Assembly (NCBI RefSeq): GCF_011386835.1
Contig: NC_088797.1
Span: 62,707,587-62,771,586, forward strand
Length of the DNA stretch: 64,000 nt
Reading direction: 5' to 3'
Source: Chrysemys picta bellii
Lineage: Eukaryota; Chordata; Testudines; Emydidae
The notes below the pieces were generated by a model that saw only the letters and a list, made by a program, of their open reading frames with translations, had not been told where the DNA came from and did no database searches. Of this stretch, positions 1 to 27,121 are shown piece by piece (position 1 is the stretch's first letter; each line of letters opens with the position of its first letter). Position numbers and translations under genes: made by a program.

Positions 1-1114
1 GATGAGTATGGAGCACGCTGCGGGATGATATTGCCGCCACTCACGAGCTCCCACATACCCTCTCCCTGTCTTCAGTGGAGGCGCTGTGTGCCGGCTTCTG
101 CCAGCACGGAAGGCCCAGGCTCTAATGGGACAAGCGCTCCTAATGAGAGTGGCAGATCCCCCCTGCCACACACAGACAGATCCCCTTGTGTTCGTGTGTG
201 GATACAGCCATGTACACGGAGAGCAGCCGCTCCCCACCAGCTGTGCAATCACAAGCCCATTCCCACAACCATGCACGGAAAAGAGAACAAGGAAGGACCA
301 GAGCACAGCCAGCATGAAGAGACGCCCCCAGCTCTTGCTCTGACACACAGACACATGGCCAGCCCTGGACGTTCCAAAATCAGGACTCAAGCTCCAGAAA
401 ATCACAGGATTGGCTATGGTGCGGGGTTTCTGTTTGATCTGGTTTCCGAGCCATCAGAGCCCTGGCTTCTAGCTTTTCTCTGCAAGCACAAGGGCTAGAA
501 ACTTCCTTTCTTTCAAACAGAAGTTGAGCTGCTTCTGCTGCAGGCACAGGACTTCAGGAGCTGGGGTGATGAGAAACCTGTGGTGGGTGGATGGTGCTGA
601 TGTTGGGTGCCAGCCCGGCCAGCAGGCCAGTGACTTCTCAAGGGCTTGTGGCAGCCTGCGCTGAAGTGCTTGAGGCCAATGTCCTAAGGCAGGAGGGAGT
701 CCGACAGCAGTGTGGGTGGGTCCCTAGGGAACACAGGACTCACCAGACTGACTCAGACCCGAGGCCCAACTAGGCCAGAAGCAGTAGGAAGGAGTCCAGG
801 GATGGAGCAACAAGGGCTGAGGGAAGCAGAGTGGACTCACCGCTGGTGGCGCCTCCTCCTCGCCGTCCTGGGGATTAGCTCTGCCAAGCATTGCACTCTC
901 CTCTGGCAGAGTCTCATCCATCCTGTCTCACCGTGTGGCCCCTCTCGCTCCAGGAACCGCAGCCGCCTCCTCCCTCCAGGTCACTACATGGTGTCCCCTT
1001 CATGGGGTTACCCAAAGCCTTCCACATAAACAGTCTCAGGCAGTCTTCTCCGGCACTGTTCTGATGGTGCCACATCCCCAGTGGCCATTAGGAGAACCTG
1101 GGCCATGAGGCCCA
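1..1114. other. Intergenic flank, nothing recognised
   Basis: Unique-looking sequence with no long open frame backed by motifs. The overlapping frames at 25-498 have no recognisable domain. Confidence 0.4.
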
Positions 1115-1310
1115 CCCACTATTTCAAGGACCCTGTACCTGGCAACTGTGGTCACAGATGCTAACTCTGGATATTCTTGTTCTCCATGTAAATATCCCAT
1201 CCCTCTTTGAATCTTGCTGAGTTCTTGGCTGCAATGACTTCCTGTGGCAGTGAGTTCCACAGGCTAATGAGGAAAAAGTTTGTGAAAAAGTATTTCCTTA
1301 TAGGAGGAGG
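1115..1310 (-). mobile_element. CR1/L2-type LINE 3' fragment
   Basis: The phrase GTGGCAGTGAGTTCCACAGG and the flanking words occur in the terminal part of CR1/L2 LINEs in the minus orientation. A similar phrase is at about 25690 in this window. Old and diverged. Confidence 0.55.
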
Positions 1311-4190
1311 GCTCCCAGCTCAGCTACTTCCCCTTTCCCAGGCTTCCCGCCTAAGCACCTCTTTGTCTTCCAGGGCACCCCTGAGGCTTCTGGGGAGCCC
1401 TGTGGGTGGCAGCACCCTGGGCCTAGAAGCTGTGCCTGCCTAAGCCCTGCCAGGCTGCTGCTTGGGAGGGGATTCAGAACACCCACCTAATCCACACATT
1501 TTGGAGAAGAATAAATAACTAAAGACAGATTGACAGAAAGACAGACAGCCGGCAGGTACCCCTTTAACTCGGACTGGCACACACAGGCTGATGGGCCCTC
1601 AGCTCGGATCATTCTGCCTCGTTCGGTCCAAGTCCACGGAGCTGTGCCCACTGGCCCCGCTGGGGACCGGGCCTTGCTTTTCAGGGGGGCTGTTCATGAC
1701 ACTAGCTCCCAGCAGCCTTTCCCAGTGCGGTTTGGTGGCTGTCGAATGCTTGCGGAAGAGGCTGGGCATGAAGGTTTTCTGATGGGCTCTCGCTCTGGGC
1801 ATGGCCGGCTCTCCGCTGAGGCACCCACCCCGCTATGGGACCGTGCCAGTGAGAAGTAGCACAGTCTGTGCTACCAGCAAGGGACTGGGGGGGAGGCTTT
1901 TCTTCCTTTGGGTTCAGTTGTCTCACCCTATATGAGTTTGCTGGGGGGCACGGTGGGCAGGGATCCCTCTTACCCCCCATGTGAAGAGAGGGAGCTGTGA
2001 TGAGCTGTGGGGCAGAGCTTCAAAAATGTTTAGGGGGTTAGGAGCCTGTGCACCATTGCCTTTTGGTGGGCTTTGCTCCTAAATCCTTTGGGTGCTTTGG
2101 AAAATCTCCGCCGTCAAGTCCCTGTTCTGAATACCTCCCCAAAGGCTGCTATTGCCAGTGGGATGGGATTGAATAGAGAGACCACTAGCCACTTGCCTGT
2201 TTGTGTCTGGAGAGCAATAGGATGGAGGCTTGTCTGGGGATTTCCTGCCATTCCAGGCCTATCGTGGGATTAACTATCCCTCAGAGAGGGACAGAAAATG
2301 GGAAAGGCCCAGCCCCGTCACCACATAACACTCCCGCGAGCTGGGCAGGAGACACCCACTGGTTCCTCCCTGCTCCAGGTTCCATACCCCACTTCATCAT
2401 CCCTGGACAATTCTTTCCCTGCCCCAGGAACAGGAACGAGCCCCACTCCCACTCTTTAGCATCCCATGGGCAGCACCATCCCATCCAAGCCGTGTAGATT
2501 GTCATGACAGTAGCATGTAGAGGCCCCAAGCACAGGTCAGGATCCTGTTGTGCCAGGCACTGTACACACAGAGTGACAGACTGCCCCAAAGAGCTTCCAC
2601 CCAGGAGACTAGCATCCTCCAGTCTGCCCCAGAGAAACGTGCCCTGAAGGCCTCCTAGTGGAGCAGGACACAGCTGTGCCTCTTCGCCTGGGTCCTGAGC
2701 AGGGAACGGTCTGAAAGGGTGAGTTAACACAAAGCCTTTTTACCAGGCCGCCCGACTCCCCCACTGTGATGCCGTGAACCGTCCTGGCGCTGAGCACCAC
2801 GCCGCTTGCATCGCGGCAGACTGGGAGACCCACGGGCAGGCGGGTGGTTGACAATCAAGGTCCTGTGTGAGCTGTGCCTTGATCCCCCTCCGTGACGGAG
2901 GCGGCAGGCCCAGTGGAATGTCCCCCCAGAGCGGGGAGCGTGTGGAGGGGCAGCTGCAGGGGCTGGGCCTCACATCACAAGCACTTTAATTGCACGCCTT
3001 TCTGTTAGAAACCCTATTGAGTCATTTTCCTCTCCGAGCTGGAATTCTGCCAGCCTTCCCCCCCCCCCCCCCTCCAGGGTCATTGCTCTGCAGTGCCTCC
3101 TTCTCTTCAGCCAGGAAAGCTTCCTCCTGCCTTGATCCAGCTGAGGGCAGCCTGCACCAGGGACCGGCCATGGCTGCACAGCAATGATGGGCACCTGCTG
3201 CCATCTGCTGGGCACAGATCAGCCTTGCAACGATGCCATCCCGGCATGGCAGCATCGGTCTCGCTGGGTCGCTGGGTCAGATCCAGGTGACTGGAAAGCG
3301 ACGTCTCGCGGGGTGAAAACTCCATGCCCCGAGAGACGCAGGTCAGCTGACAGCCCCGGTGTCACGCTGGATCAGGGTGGTGGATCACCTACAGTAACCC
3401 CTTCTGTCGGGTCTACACTGATGCGCTGAAGCAGCACTGGGCCACCATGTAGCAGAGCCCTGGTGTGCCCCCACTGGTGCCCTGGTCTGTGCCCTGGAGC
3501 AGGAGCTCACGCGCCCAGCCCCAGCTCCATCGTGCATTACTACCCTTTGTGCTTCCTTCAGCTCCCGACTGTGCAGGGTGGCCCCCAGAGGCTGGCACCC
3601 TTCAGGGGCTGATCTTGCTGTAGGTTGGGCATGCAGGAGGGGAGCAGCGAGTGTCCAGCTCTGGGCCCCATGCTGTGGTGGCAACATCGTGGGGGGCAGC
3701 TACGCTAGATTGTCATCTCACCCAAGACGGGGGCTCAGAGCACCCCCCTCCATGCTGCCATTCGTCACTGTCGTTGCGGGAGGGGCTGGGCCAATAGGTA
3801 GCTTCGGGCCCGGCTGGATGGAATAGTCCAGTCTCTTGCTGGCTGGGCGGGTGTGGCAGGTCCCCTGTGTTCAATCCACAGAGGATGTGAGTCTGTGACA
3901 GCCCCCGCTAGGAGCCTGTGTTCGTAGCTCAAGCTACTGCAACGCCTGCTTTTAGCTCGGGAGTCCTGCTCATTCCCTGGGGTGTCAGCAGAGAGGGCGG
4001 CCGTCGCCCCTGCCCCTGCCCAGGACAGCAGCACAAGGCATTTGAGAACAGGCTGAGCACCACAGGTTTCCCACTGGCTGGTCTGAGGAATCGTGATCTA
4101 GGAGACATCCGCAGGGCTGGCCGTGCTGTACTGTGTCCTGGGCAGAGTTGGGACCCAGGACGTGGGAGCCTAGGAAATTCAGGCCTGGAC
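1311..4190. other. Intergenic stretch, nothing recognised
   Basis: Mixed GC-rich sequence. It includes a run of C at about 3060-3072. The overlapping small ORFs are mutual shadows with no motif. Confidence 0.4.
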
Positions 4191-4198
4191 AGGGATGC

Positions 4199-4461
4199 AG
4201 TGTTGCCAACTCGTTGGAGTGTATCGTGATAGTTGCTGGTTTTCATCATGTCCCGGCTCTTGGAAGCATGTGAATGGGAGAGACTCGGCTGCCATTTTTT
4301 TACAGGGGGTGTTTCTGGGTATTGGGGGTCACAAAGAAAACCTCGGAAAGGGACCCCAAAACCAGACAGCAAATAAAAAGACCTCAACCATATTATTTTT
4401 TAAATCTCATGGTTTTCGGAGGCCTGATGTCGATTTTTGAAGCCCTGGGATTGGCAATGCT
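4199..4461. mobile_element. Possible non-autonomous hAT-like element
   Basis: The left edge reads CAGTGTTGCCAACTC and the right edge, reverse-complemented, reads CAGCATTGCCAATCC. This is a diverged inverted pair of the hAT type. No convincing 8-base duplication was found, so the limits are uncertain. Confidence 0.35.
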
Positions 4462-5430
4462 GGGTCAAGGGGCACCAGAGATCAGGTGGGATTTTCCTGG
4501 CTCCAGCTAGGAAGGGGATACTGAAATACTGGGCAGATCTACAGCTCCAGCCTCAGACAAGTGGGGATGCATCCAGACGTCTGGCTCCTTAGCAAAAACC
4601 TCCCAGGAGAGCTGGTCAGAAAATGGAAGTGCTGCCTGGCAGTAAATTCTGATGTTTCCACATTTGGTTTTGCCCCACAAAGTCGAAATTTTTGTTTTGT
4701 TTTTGTGGAATGGAAATTCCAAAATATTTTGTTTCAGAAACATTTAAACGACCGACTCAAGGTACTTTGAAACTCTTATAATGTTTTGATGGTCTCAAAA
4801 TGCTTTGCTTAGGGAGTGTTGAAACAGTATAAATTCATATAAAATATTAACTATAATAAAGCAGAAGATATTCATTGAAATACAATAATGAAATACTGTC
4901 ATAGAAAAGATTCAGCCAACTGAAAAAGTTGAAATGAAACTAAACAAAACTCTTGATGAAATACTCCATTTCGCTTTCAAATCGGTTCAATATTTGTCAT
5001 TGCAAAACTTCTCAAAATTGACACGTTCCTGAAAACTTTTGATTTCCACTTACCAGTGTGTTTTCCGGTTGAAAACTGTTCAGGGGAGAATTTTCCTCCT
5101 TGCTTCCCAGGAGCCCTGCGGTGCTGCCACTCTCTGGTCCTGTAACTGCTTGGTTAAGATTATCTAATGGCATGCAGGGGAGTCAGGAACGCATCACCTT
5201 CCCCAGATCCCTCAGGCTTCTGGGGAAATGACAGCCTGCAAAATACCTGCTCCTGTGCAAAGGCACCCAGTCCTGGTCCCTAGGATGGAGTGTTACTGTC
5301 TGCACCGTAGGCTGAGCTTTTCTGTCTCCAAGCAGCTTTGACAATCAACCCCCCTGGAAAGTCTCGTCTGGATGCACTGCTTCCCTGCAGCACAGTGCAG
5401 GCCTGGAGCCCCAGGTGCTCCATACACTGA
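4462..5430. other. AT-rich intergenic stretch
   Basis: A/T-rich from about 4650 to 5060, then mixed. No gene or clear repeat recognised. Confidence 0.35.
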
Positions 5431-5434
5431 TCAA

Positions 5435-5625
5435 TGGCCAGAATGGGAGCTGGGTCAGACCAAATGTCCATCTAGCCCAGTATCCTGTCTTCTGACAGTA
5501 GCCAATACCAGGTGCCCCAGAAGGAATGAACAGAACAGGTAGTCATCAAGTGATCCATCCCCTGTTGCCCATTCCCAGCTTCTGGTGATCCACTCCCCCA
5601 GACCTGCCCTTTGGCAACAGGACAC
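5435..5625 (-). mobile_element. CR1 3' UTR fragment
   Basis: The phrases GGGTCAGACCAAATGTCCAT, CTAGCCCAGTATCCTG and AGTGATCCATCCCCTGTTGC match, in reverse, the CR1 tail at about 54405-54600 of this window. It is therefore a copy of the same family in the opposite orientation. Confidence 0.7.
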
Positions 5626-5639
5626 ATGACAGCGGGGTG

Positions 5640-5765
5640 CACTGATGGACAGCGAGATGAGGTGACTCCCCTGACATGACTCAGGGGGTCGGTGGCAGAG
5701 CTGTGATGGAACCCAGGCGCCCTGACAACCTGCGTTAGCTGTAAGCCCACAGTCCTCACACCACA
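5640..5765 (-). repeat. Possible MIR-like SINE fragment
   Basis: The phrase GTGGCAGAGCTGTGATGGAA followed by CCCAGGCGCCCTGAC resembles the core of MIR elements. It is short and diverged. Confidence 0.4.
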
Positions 5766-7169
5766 ATTAGCATGAGCGATTGACCTTGGCGATGGTGGAA
5801 ACCACCTTCCGAGTCACCCTGCAGCCACTGCAATGATTAACCCAGGCCTCTGAAATCACCACTTCGCCAGCCAGCAAGGGGTGAGACACAGAGACTGCCC
5901 CCTCCCCCACAGCCCCCTGCGCTCCTGGGAATGCACAGTGCCCCCTGGGCAAGGAGCCTCGTGCTTCCTCTGCCACCTCAGTGGTCCCTGTTGCCCTGTC
6001 TGTCCTGGAACAGTAGAAGGAACCAGCACTCCCCTGCACCCAGTGCCCCTGGAGCCTGGCTCCCCCACTCCCCAACTCGCACGGCCCTTCCCAAAGCCTC
6101 TCACTCGTGCTTGCATTAGGGCAGGGCCAGCAGCAGCAGGGCCAGTCACCATGTAGCCCCACCCCAGGAGGGTTAGCCAGCCCAGCACTCACAGCGCCAG
6201 CAGCTACAGCAGGGAGATGGGCTCTGGCGCCGGGAGCAGTGGAGTGTTTGAGCAACCGCCCTTTGAAACACCGGCCGTTCCTGAGGCTGTGTGGGCTAGT
6301 GAGCAGGACACGAGCCTGGCAGAGCCTGTTCTGTGCCCCTTCAGACAGTGCCATGCAGGGCAGGACCTGATTCTCCCAGGGTGTGTGCAGCACCGGGCAC
6401 AGCAGGGCCCTGAGCTCAGCAGAAGCCTCTAGGTACTGTGGCAATGCATGACCACAGCTCATACAGTCCATGCCCAGTGAGCCCCGTGCTTCCCTCCCCC
6501 GCAGCACTTGGTGGGGAACCCACGGGCTGGCTGACGGGAGCGGGAACGTGCCCAGCATGCTGCTCCTGCGGTGGCCTTTGTGCTTGGCCAGTTGGCAGCA
6601 GAGCTGTGAAATGCCCCTGGAATGGACGCATTGCTCCAGACATAAAACCATGGAGCCTCCTCTTGGGTGACATCCACCCTCCCTGTGCAGATGCCAGAGT
6701 GACAAGGTGGCCCCCAGGGCATGGTGTAAATGCGGGCAGGGGACTCTGCTCCCGAGAGAGGAACTGGGAGCTCCATGTTTGTCTCTTGGTGAGGCCAGAG
6801 CAATTGGACTCAAGGGCCGAGTGAGACGGTATCTGTCCTCAGTGCCAGCCTGGCACGCGCGCCCTGCACACTCCATTTCCCTGCCCCGCGGCCCGGCTGG
6901 CTCTGCAGGGCCAAGACAATCCAAATAGATTTGAGTGCCTGCCCTGACCCTGCACATGCTTCTCCATCCTGAGTGGTGCTGGGTGCTCCCCCGGGCGTTC
7001 CCAGCTGGGTGCTCGGTGCCCAGGGAAATCCTCGGCCAGCGGCCTGTCAGCACGGAGCGGGTGGGGTTTGGGTCTGCGGGATGCCTTCAATCCCTGAGGA
7101 ACTGCCAGCAACAGGCTGCTGTCGAGCAGAGACCAAATCCCTATGCACCCCCTCTTCCCTCCCCCTCCC
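5766..7169. other. Upstream flank of TMEM72, nothing recognised
   Basis: GC-rich sequence. A 428-codon frame runs antisense (7053-5767) but has no domain, is heavily overlapped by other frames and is treated as chance. Confidence 0.4.
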
Positions 7170-7589
7170 GCCAAGTGGTTAATCTGAGCTGCCAGAGCTG
7201 CGGTGCATTAAGGCCTTTCTGTGGCATTTAATCAGATTGCTCTGCCCCAGCCAGAGGAGGAGGAAAGGCCCAGTGCCCCCTGCTGCCTGTCCCACCAGCT
7301 CCGGGGGCCGCTCCCCTGGGCAATCATTAATCGCAGCCCTCCAAACAATGCAGGAAACAAACAAACAGCCAGGAGAAGGCCAGCACTTCCCAGCCCCTCG
7401 GGGAGCTGGAGCGGGCAGCGCCGACCGGTTCCCTGTGGTGGCAGCTTGTTCCACTGCCAGCACCTGACCCAGGCGGGGCCTGTGCCTTGGGAAGGTCGGG
7501 TGGGGCGGCAGACGGAGCTGGCCAGGGAGGCATGTAGGCTGGGGAAGGAATTCCAGCCGGCGGCTCGAAGGCTTTCGTCTCCCGGAGCC
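7170..7589 (+). promoter_or_regulatory. Possible TMEM72 proximal promoter with HNF1-like half-sites
   Basis: The 420 bases before the start codon carry GGTTAATCT (7177-7185), a TTTAATCAG at about 7227 and CAATCATTAATCG (7321-7333). The last resembles the palindromic HNF1 site on the - strand with about 10 of 13 positions. HNF1 factors drive many kidney genes, which would fit TMEM72. No TATA box was seen. Function is inferred from position and motif only. Confidence 0.3.
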
Positions 7590-21882
<14,293 letters not shown>

Positions 21883-23351
21883 GTGCCCGCCCACCTCGCC
21901 CGCAGCCTGGGGCGAATGGCAACAGCCTGCAGCTCCCCACCTGCTGGCCCAGGGCCTGGCCTAAGGGCTCAGACATGCTCCCCCTGCGGCCCAGGCGCCA
22001 CAGGCAAAGCCAACCTCTCTGGAGCAAGGCAGCCCCCGCCAGGTGGGGTCCTGGTGCCCGGGAGCCCAGCCAACCCCCCACAACTAATGCTTCTGCTGCC
22101 GGCTGGAGGGCGGGGCTGGCGGGTGCCGTGCCAGCTTCCGGGGCTGGCTGCAGCGCTGGCATTCAGGGAGCCGTCCTGGCTACTTATCTGCTGGGGCCGG
22201 ACCAGCCTCTGGGCAAAGCCCTTCAGTTCCCATCTTTATTTGGTTGAACAGTTCCTGGGACTGTATCAGTGTGTGTTCCAAACACTGCAAACGGGTGGAA
22301 ATCAGGGCAAACAAATCCACTTCCTAGTGTTCTGGGTAAATATCAGGGTTAATCCTGGGGTAGCTTGGGGGGATGGAGAAAGAGGGCAAAATCGAGCCTA
22401 GTCCGAGTGGTGAAGTGACAGCCCTTCCATGCAGTGGTTTATGTCGTGAACTGTACATCAGCTATACATGCACAGATGAGTGTGTCTGACTGTCTGTCCT
22501 TCACACTGTTGCCTTCCTTTAACAGACAGCCTCACATACACACTGCAACTAACTTACTATTAACAGAGAGGCGTCTGCTAGTGGGATGGGTTGTATTTTC
22601 TTAACCTAATCATTATTTCCATGTACTTGAGCAGTCCCAAATTCAAATGAAAATCAGTTAAAACCAAATAATAGCTTTGGTAAAACCCTGGGCACCGCCC
22701 GCCCACTCACCATGGGATCCTGGCAGGCTCTGGCCATGTGTCAGTACACCCTGGGAACCGTCCAGCCCCCCCACCGGCCCCACCCTCGTGGGATCCATGC
22801 AGGCTCTGCCCTGGTGGGCTGAGCCAGGCTCTGCTCAGCGTATTTCCAGGACAGTGAAGCCTTCGCTCTCAGACATTTTCCAGCCCCTCCGTGGGCATCT
22901 GCTCAGTGCTAGGCGGTCGTACCAGCGGAGTTGCAGCATCTGCCCTAGCCCCACATCCTGCTGTGTGGCTGGCCATGGGCCATGCTCCCCAGCCAGCTGG
23001 ATCTAACCCCCAGCCCCTTGGGCTGCCGGCTTTCTCACAGCAGCATTGCTGATAAGCCGCAGGGAATGGAGCCAGCCTAGGGGCATCAGATGCCATCTCC
23101 CAGTGCTCCCCCCTGGGGTGGCTGTGGGGCCATGCAGGAACAAGGGACACGACACTCCCACCAGCCTGCTGTTTGCAGGAGAGGGCTGGTTGCCTGAGTC
23201 CCTGCAGCCATCCCCCCTCCTCCCATGCCCTAGAACATGGCCCTGGGACAGAGTGGATCCATCTTCCAGCGCCAACGTCTGCCCTGCCCTCCACCGCCCA
23301 GGGGAGCAGCACCTCCAGGGATAGGGATTGGGGGGGCTGACAATCAGGGCC
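21883..23351 (+). other. TMEM72 3' UTR and downstream flank
   Basis: GC-rich for the first 300 bases, then mixed sequence. I find no canonical AATAAA before the solo LTR that starts at 23357, so the cleavage site of TMEM72 is unresolved. No other gene was recognised here. Confidence 0.4.
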
Positions 23352-23356
23352 CAGCC

Positions 23357-24533
23357 TGTGATGGGTTCGGTCACAGAGATCCGCTTGGGACTGTCGCCTG
23401 ATGTGCTGAAATTACCTCTGAGCCCGTTTTTCCTGCCAGCTTGGGAGTCCAGCACCCTGCCTTGTTGAGCCAGACACGCTAGCCTGCTGCAGCACAGACC
23501 CAGGGTTTGGGCCACGCCCCAAAAGCTGCAGACTTTAACTAAAAACAGCTCAGCAGGTTTCCTACCTCCAGCACCCAGCTCCCAATGGAATCCAAACCCC
23601 AAATAAATCCGCTTTACTCTGTATAAAGCTTATACAGAGTAAATTTGTAAATTGTCCATACTCTATAGCACTGATAGAGAGATATGCACAGCTGTTTGCT
23701 CCACAAGTAATTAATCACTTACTCTGGGTTTATTAATAAACAAAAGTGATTTTATTAAGTATACAAAGTCGGATTTAAATGGTTTCAAGTAAGAACAGCC
23801 AAAACAAAGTAAGTCACAAAGCAAAATAAAACAAAACACGCAAGTCTAAGCCTAATACATTAAGAAACTGAATACAGGTAAATCTCACCCTCGGAGATGC
23901 TCCAATAAGCTTCTCTCACAGACTAGACTCCTTCCTAGTCTGGGCCCAATCCTTTCCCCTGGTACAGTCTTTGTTAGATCCAGCAGGCATCTCAGGTGGT
24001 AAGCAGGGGTTTTCTCATGACTGGCAGCCCCTTTTGTCCTTCTCCACCCCCTTTTAGAGCTTTGGTATAAGGCAGTAATCTTTTGTCTGTGCTTTTCCCC
24101 ACCACCGCCTCATCAATGGAAAAGTACAATGATTAAGATGGATTCCTGTATCATGTGACAAGGTCACATGTCACTGTAAGACCCCCCTAGTCTCCATTCT
24201 TCCTGGGTTGGCCCACACGTACCCAGGAAGGCTTGCAGGTAAATAAACCATTTACAACTAATTGCCCTAGTCAAGGGGAGTCATCAAGATTCTAAACCAC
24301 CATTAATGGCCCACACTTTGCATAATTACAATAGGACCTCAGAGTTATACTTCATATTTCTAGCTTCAGATACAAGAATGATACATGCATACAAATAGGA
24401 GGAATATATTCAGTAGATTATAATCTTTGTTATGATACCTTACAAGAGACCTTTTGCAGAAAGCATACTCCACTTACATCATATTCACACTCATAAGCAT
24501 ATCTCCATAAAACATATGGAGTGCAATGTCACA
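23357..24533 (-). mobile_element. Solo LTR of an endogenous retrovirus (1177 bp), family A
   Basis: It reads TGTGACATTGC at its - strand start and ends in TCACA. It is flanked by a perfect CAGCC duplication at 23352-23356 and 24534-24538. It is related along much of its length to the + strand LTR that starts at 35190, sharing for example AATATGAAATATAACTCTGA or close variants. Confidence 0.9.
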
Positions 24534-24538
24534 CAGCC

Positions 24539-25610
24539 ATCCCAGGGGAGAACAGAGGGCTGGAACCCCAAAGAATCACCAATGGAATCAGCCAATTGTA
24601 TCCGGTAGGGGTGTAGTAGGAGAGGAGTGAGGCAGGGCTTTTGTGAAAGCTGGTGATGCACCGGGGATGAATGTCCTTGTGAAATGTGTTAACACCATGT
24701 GCAGAATTACAGTCACTTGCTGGTGGGCTGCTTTAAAGTTGGCCCCCAAAAAGGCGGCTGTCGACCTGTCTCCAGTGAACCGGAGCAGTATGGAGTCAAA
24801 GCAATGGAAGCCCGTATCCATATGAACATGAGGGGATGGAAGAGCCGTGGGTCAGCTTGCCTCTGTGACAGAACAGCGAGGTTTGGGAAATACAAGCAGA
24901 AGCAAAAAGCATCCGGCACCGAGGGACCACAGGATGCAGCACCCTGCGAGCCTGTGAAAGTCGGGTCCCCTTGTCTGCAGGGCTGGAGATGCCGGTACCT
25001 TGATGTGAGTAAGAAAACTGGTTCAGCAAAGAGTAACTGGCTTCAATGACGTTTTCGTCACCAGAAAGCGGGTGGGGTTTGGTTTGGTGGTGACCAGCCC
25101 CGGCGCATCTGTCCCGGCTTGGTATCATTCACATCTCTGCTCTTTGTGAATAAACTTTGCCTTGGTTTCCCTCCCAACCAGCTCAGTGCAGTGACACCGG
25201 GTGATTCGGGGCCAGGGGAAGTGAGTGACACCGGGAGCTCCTTGTTCTGCCGAGAGAGCCATCTTCCCTGCCTCCAGTGCCATGCCAAGCGAAACCAGCC
25301 CAGGGCTTCCCTCTGGCCCCAACCCCACACCAGCCCAGAGCACAGGAAGGACGCCCAAAGGGAAAGGCTAGCTGGGCCGGATAAAGGGAGCTAGCAGTGT
25401 GGAGAGACAGCTTCCCACCCCCAGGCTTTGGGAGAAGGGGTAGTTACACCTAATGGCTCCAGAAACAGCCTGGCTACAGAAGTACGGAAAAGGTCAGGAG
25501 GTGAAGCACTGGAAACAAACCAGACACTGGGAGCTACAGAAGGAAGGTCCCTGAGCAGCTTGCGTGTGAAGCCAAGAAGACGGGAGCAGAGGGTGCCCTG
25601 TCACACTCAT
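24539..25610. other. Intergenic, possible unidentified LTR-like sequence
   Basis: An AATAAA is present in TGTGAATAAACTTTGCC near 25150, a context like an LTR polyadenylation region. I could not find matching ends or a duplication. Confidence 0.3.
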
Positions 25611-25614
25611 TCTG

Positions 25615-25995
25615 GCTAGGCTTGGTCTCCATATAAATGCCCAATCTGGCTTTGACTCGTGCTGTTTTTGGCGGCAACAAAATCCTGTGGCAGTGAGTCC
25701 CACAGGCTAACTACCCACTGTGTGAAGAACCATTAGTTCAGAATTTCCCACCTTTCAGAGCTCTTAAATGTCCCCTTGTTGTGGTGTGAAGAGACAGGGA
25801 GAACAGACACCCTGACCTTCCTTCTGGGTCCCACCGATTATTTGATATACTTTTATCACATCCCTTTCCTTGGTCTCCTCTCTAGGGTAACAAGCCCAGC
25901 CTTTCAATCTCTCTCCATCAGGGTTTTTTCCAGGCCCTGATCATCCTCGCTGCCCTTCCCTGGTCCCTCCCAGCCCTGCCCACCAAGTTCCAGAG
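25615..25995 (-). mobile_element. CR1-type LINE 3' fragment
   Basis: It contains CTGTGGCAGTGAGTCCCACA and CACATCCCTTTCCTTGGTCT, words of the CR1 terminal region in reverse. Non-coding remnant. Confidence 0.6.
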
Positions 25996-27005
25996 GAGCT
26001 TGCACCACTGAGTGATTAATATCACAGTATTAATCAGGAGTTTCCCAAGCAAGGGGGTTTGGATCCCGTGTGCTGTGCAGCGGCACAGCAAGGCCACAAG
26101 GTGGCGCAGTGTCTCTTGCATTGTGGGTTTGCAGAGCAGGTCCTGCAAATAGGGGCAATTTCAATCCAATTCATCCCCATCCCTGGCTGTGGCCAGCGAT
26201 GGAACTGGTGTCTGCTAAGTTCTCCGCTGTGAGACTCGGCGGTGAGCGCCAAGCAGGGGGACTGCAGTCCCCGAACGCTCTCACCCAGCCATGGCTCTAC
26301 TTCTCTTTGGGGCGGGTTCCTGCCACCCAGCTACTCGCCCACTGGCTCTCTGGGTGCCAACTCCCAGGGCACCACCTGCAACTCCAAGCAGCTCCAGCCA
26401 GGCCTGGACCCTGCCTGCCTGCTCTCCCAGGGGCCTGCGCTCAGGAAGTTTGCAGTCATGACAGAATCCAAAACCCAGTGTGATATATTTGCCCAAAAGG
26501 TGATCAGAGCTTAGCAAGGTAGGTTTAAAAACAACAGAGACCCATTTGTCTAGTGCCTTCCCTGTACTGGGCATTCCCCTCCAGCCCTGTTCTCTCTGGG
26601 CACCAAGTTACCCCTGCAGCGCCTGGCTCTCCGTCCATAAATCTCTGGGTCAGCCTTGCGGCCCCTGGACTCTGTGTCTATCAACTCCCAGCCGAGCCAA
26701 CCAGTGCCCCCTCCGTCTGCCAGTGGCACCATTAACAGCTCTCTCTCCTCAGCGCTGGCCGCGCAGCCCTGGTGCCAGCTCGAGGCTGCAGGGCCCCTGT
26801 TGGCAGGGATGTTTCCCACTGAGAATCAAGTAGCTTCATCGATGTAGTCCTTGGCAAAGGTTTCAAACCACCCACCCTAACCACCCTCTCTGCAGAGCTG
26901 GTCCATTTGAGAGGGATGTATGGCCCTGAGCTATTGTTTTATCCTTCCTGCCTGGTTCCTTTGCAACCCTCCTGTGGAGGCAAGGAGCCAGCTGGTAGGC
27001 AGAAT
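25996..27005. other. Intergenic, nothing recognised
   Basis: No motif-backed frame or repeat that I can name. Confidence 0.35.
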
Positions 27006-27009
27006 AAGT

Positions 27010-27100
27010 ACTGACCGAGAGAGAAGGTTTATTGGACCAGTCTCTGGTGGTGGGGGAAGGGACAAGCTGTCAAGCGTCACAGAGCTGTATCCTCAGGCCT
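27010..27100 (-). repeat. Retroelement end fragment, inverted partner of 27838-27935
   Basis: Reverse-complemented it reads AGCTCTGTG, AGCTTGTC, then ACTGGTCCAATAAA. The same order of words is at 27838-27935 on the + strand. It resembles a dispersed turtle repeat end with a CCAATAAA signal. Confidence 0.55.
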
Positions 27101-27121
27101 GGGGAAGGAAACCAAGGTGGG

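Noticed and set aside
5767..7053. 428-codon open frame on the - strand upstream of TMEM72
   Set aside because: No domain or signal, overlapped by frames on the other strand, in GC-rich DNA where long chance frames are common. There is no evidence of splicing or conservation.
24588..25260. Additional LTR
   Set aside because: An AATAAA in an LTR-like context was seen, but no TG/CA ends or target duplication could be matched, so it is only listed as unresolved sequence.
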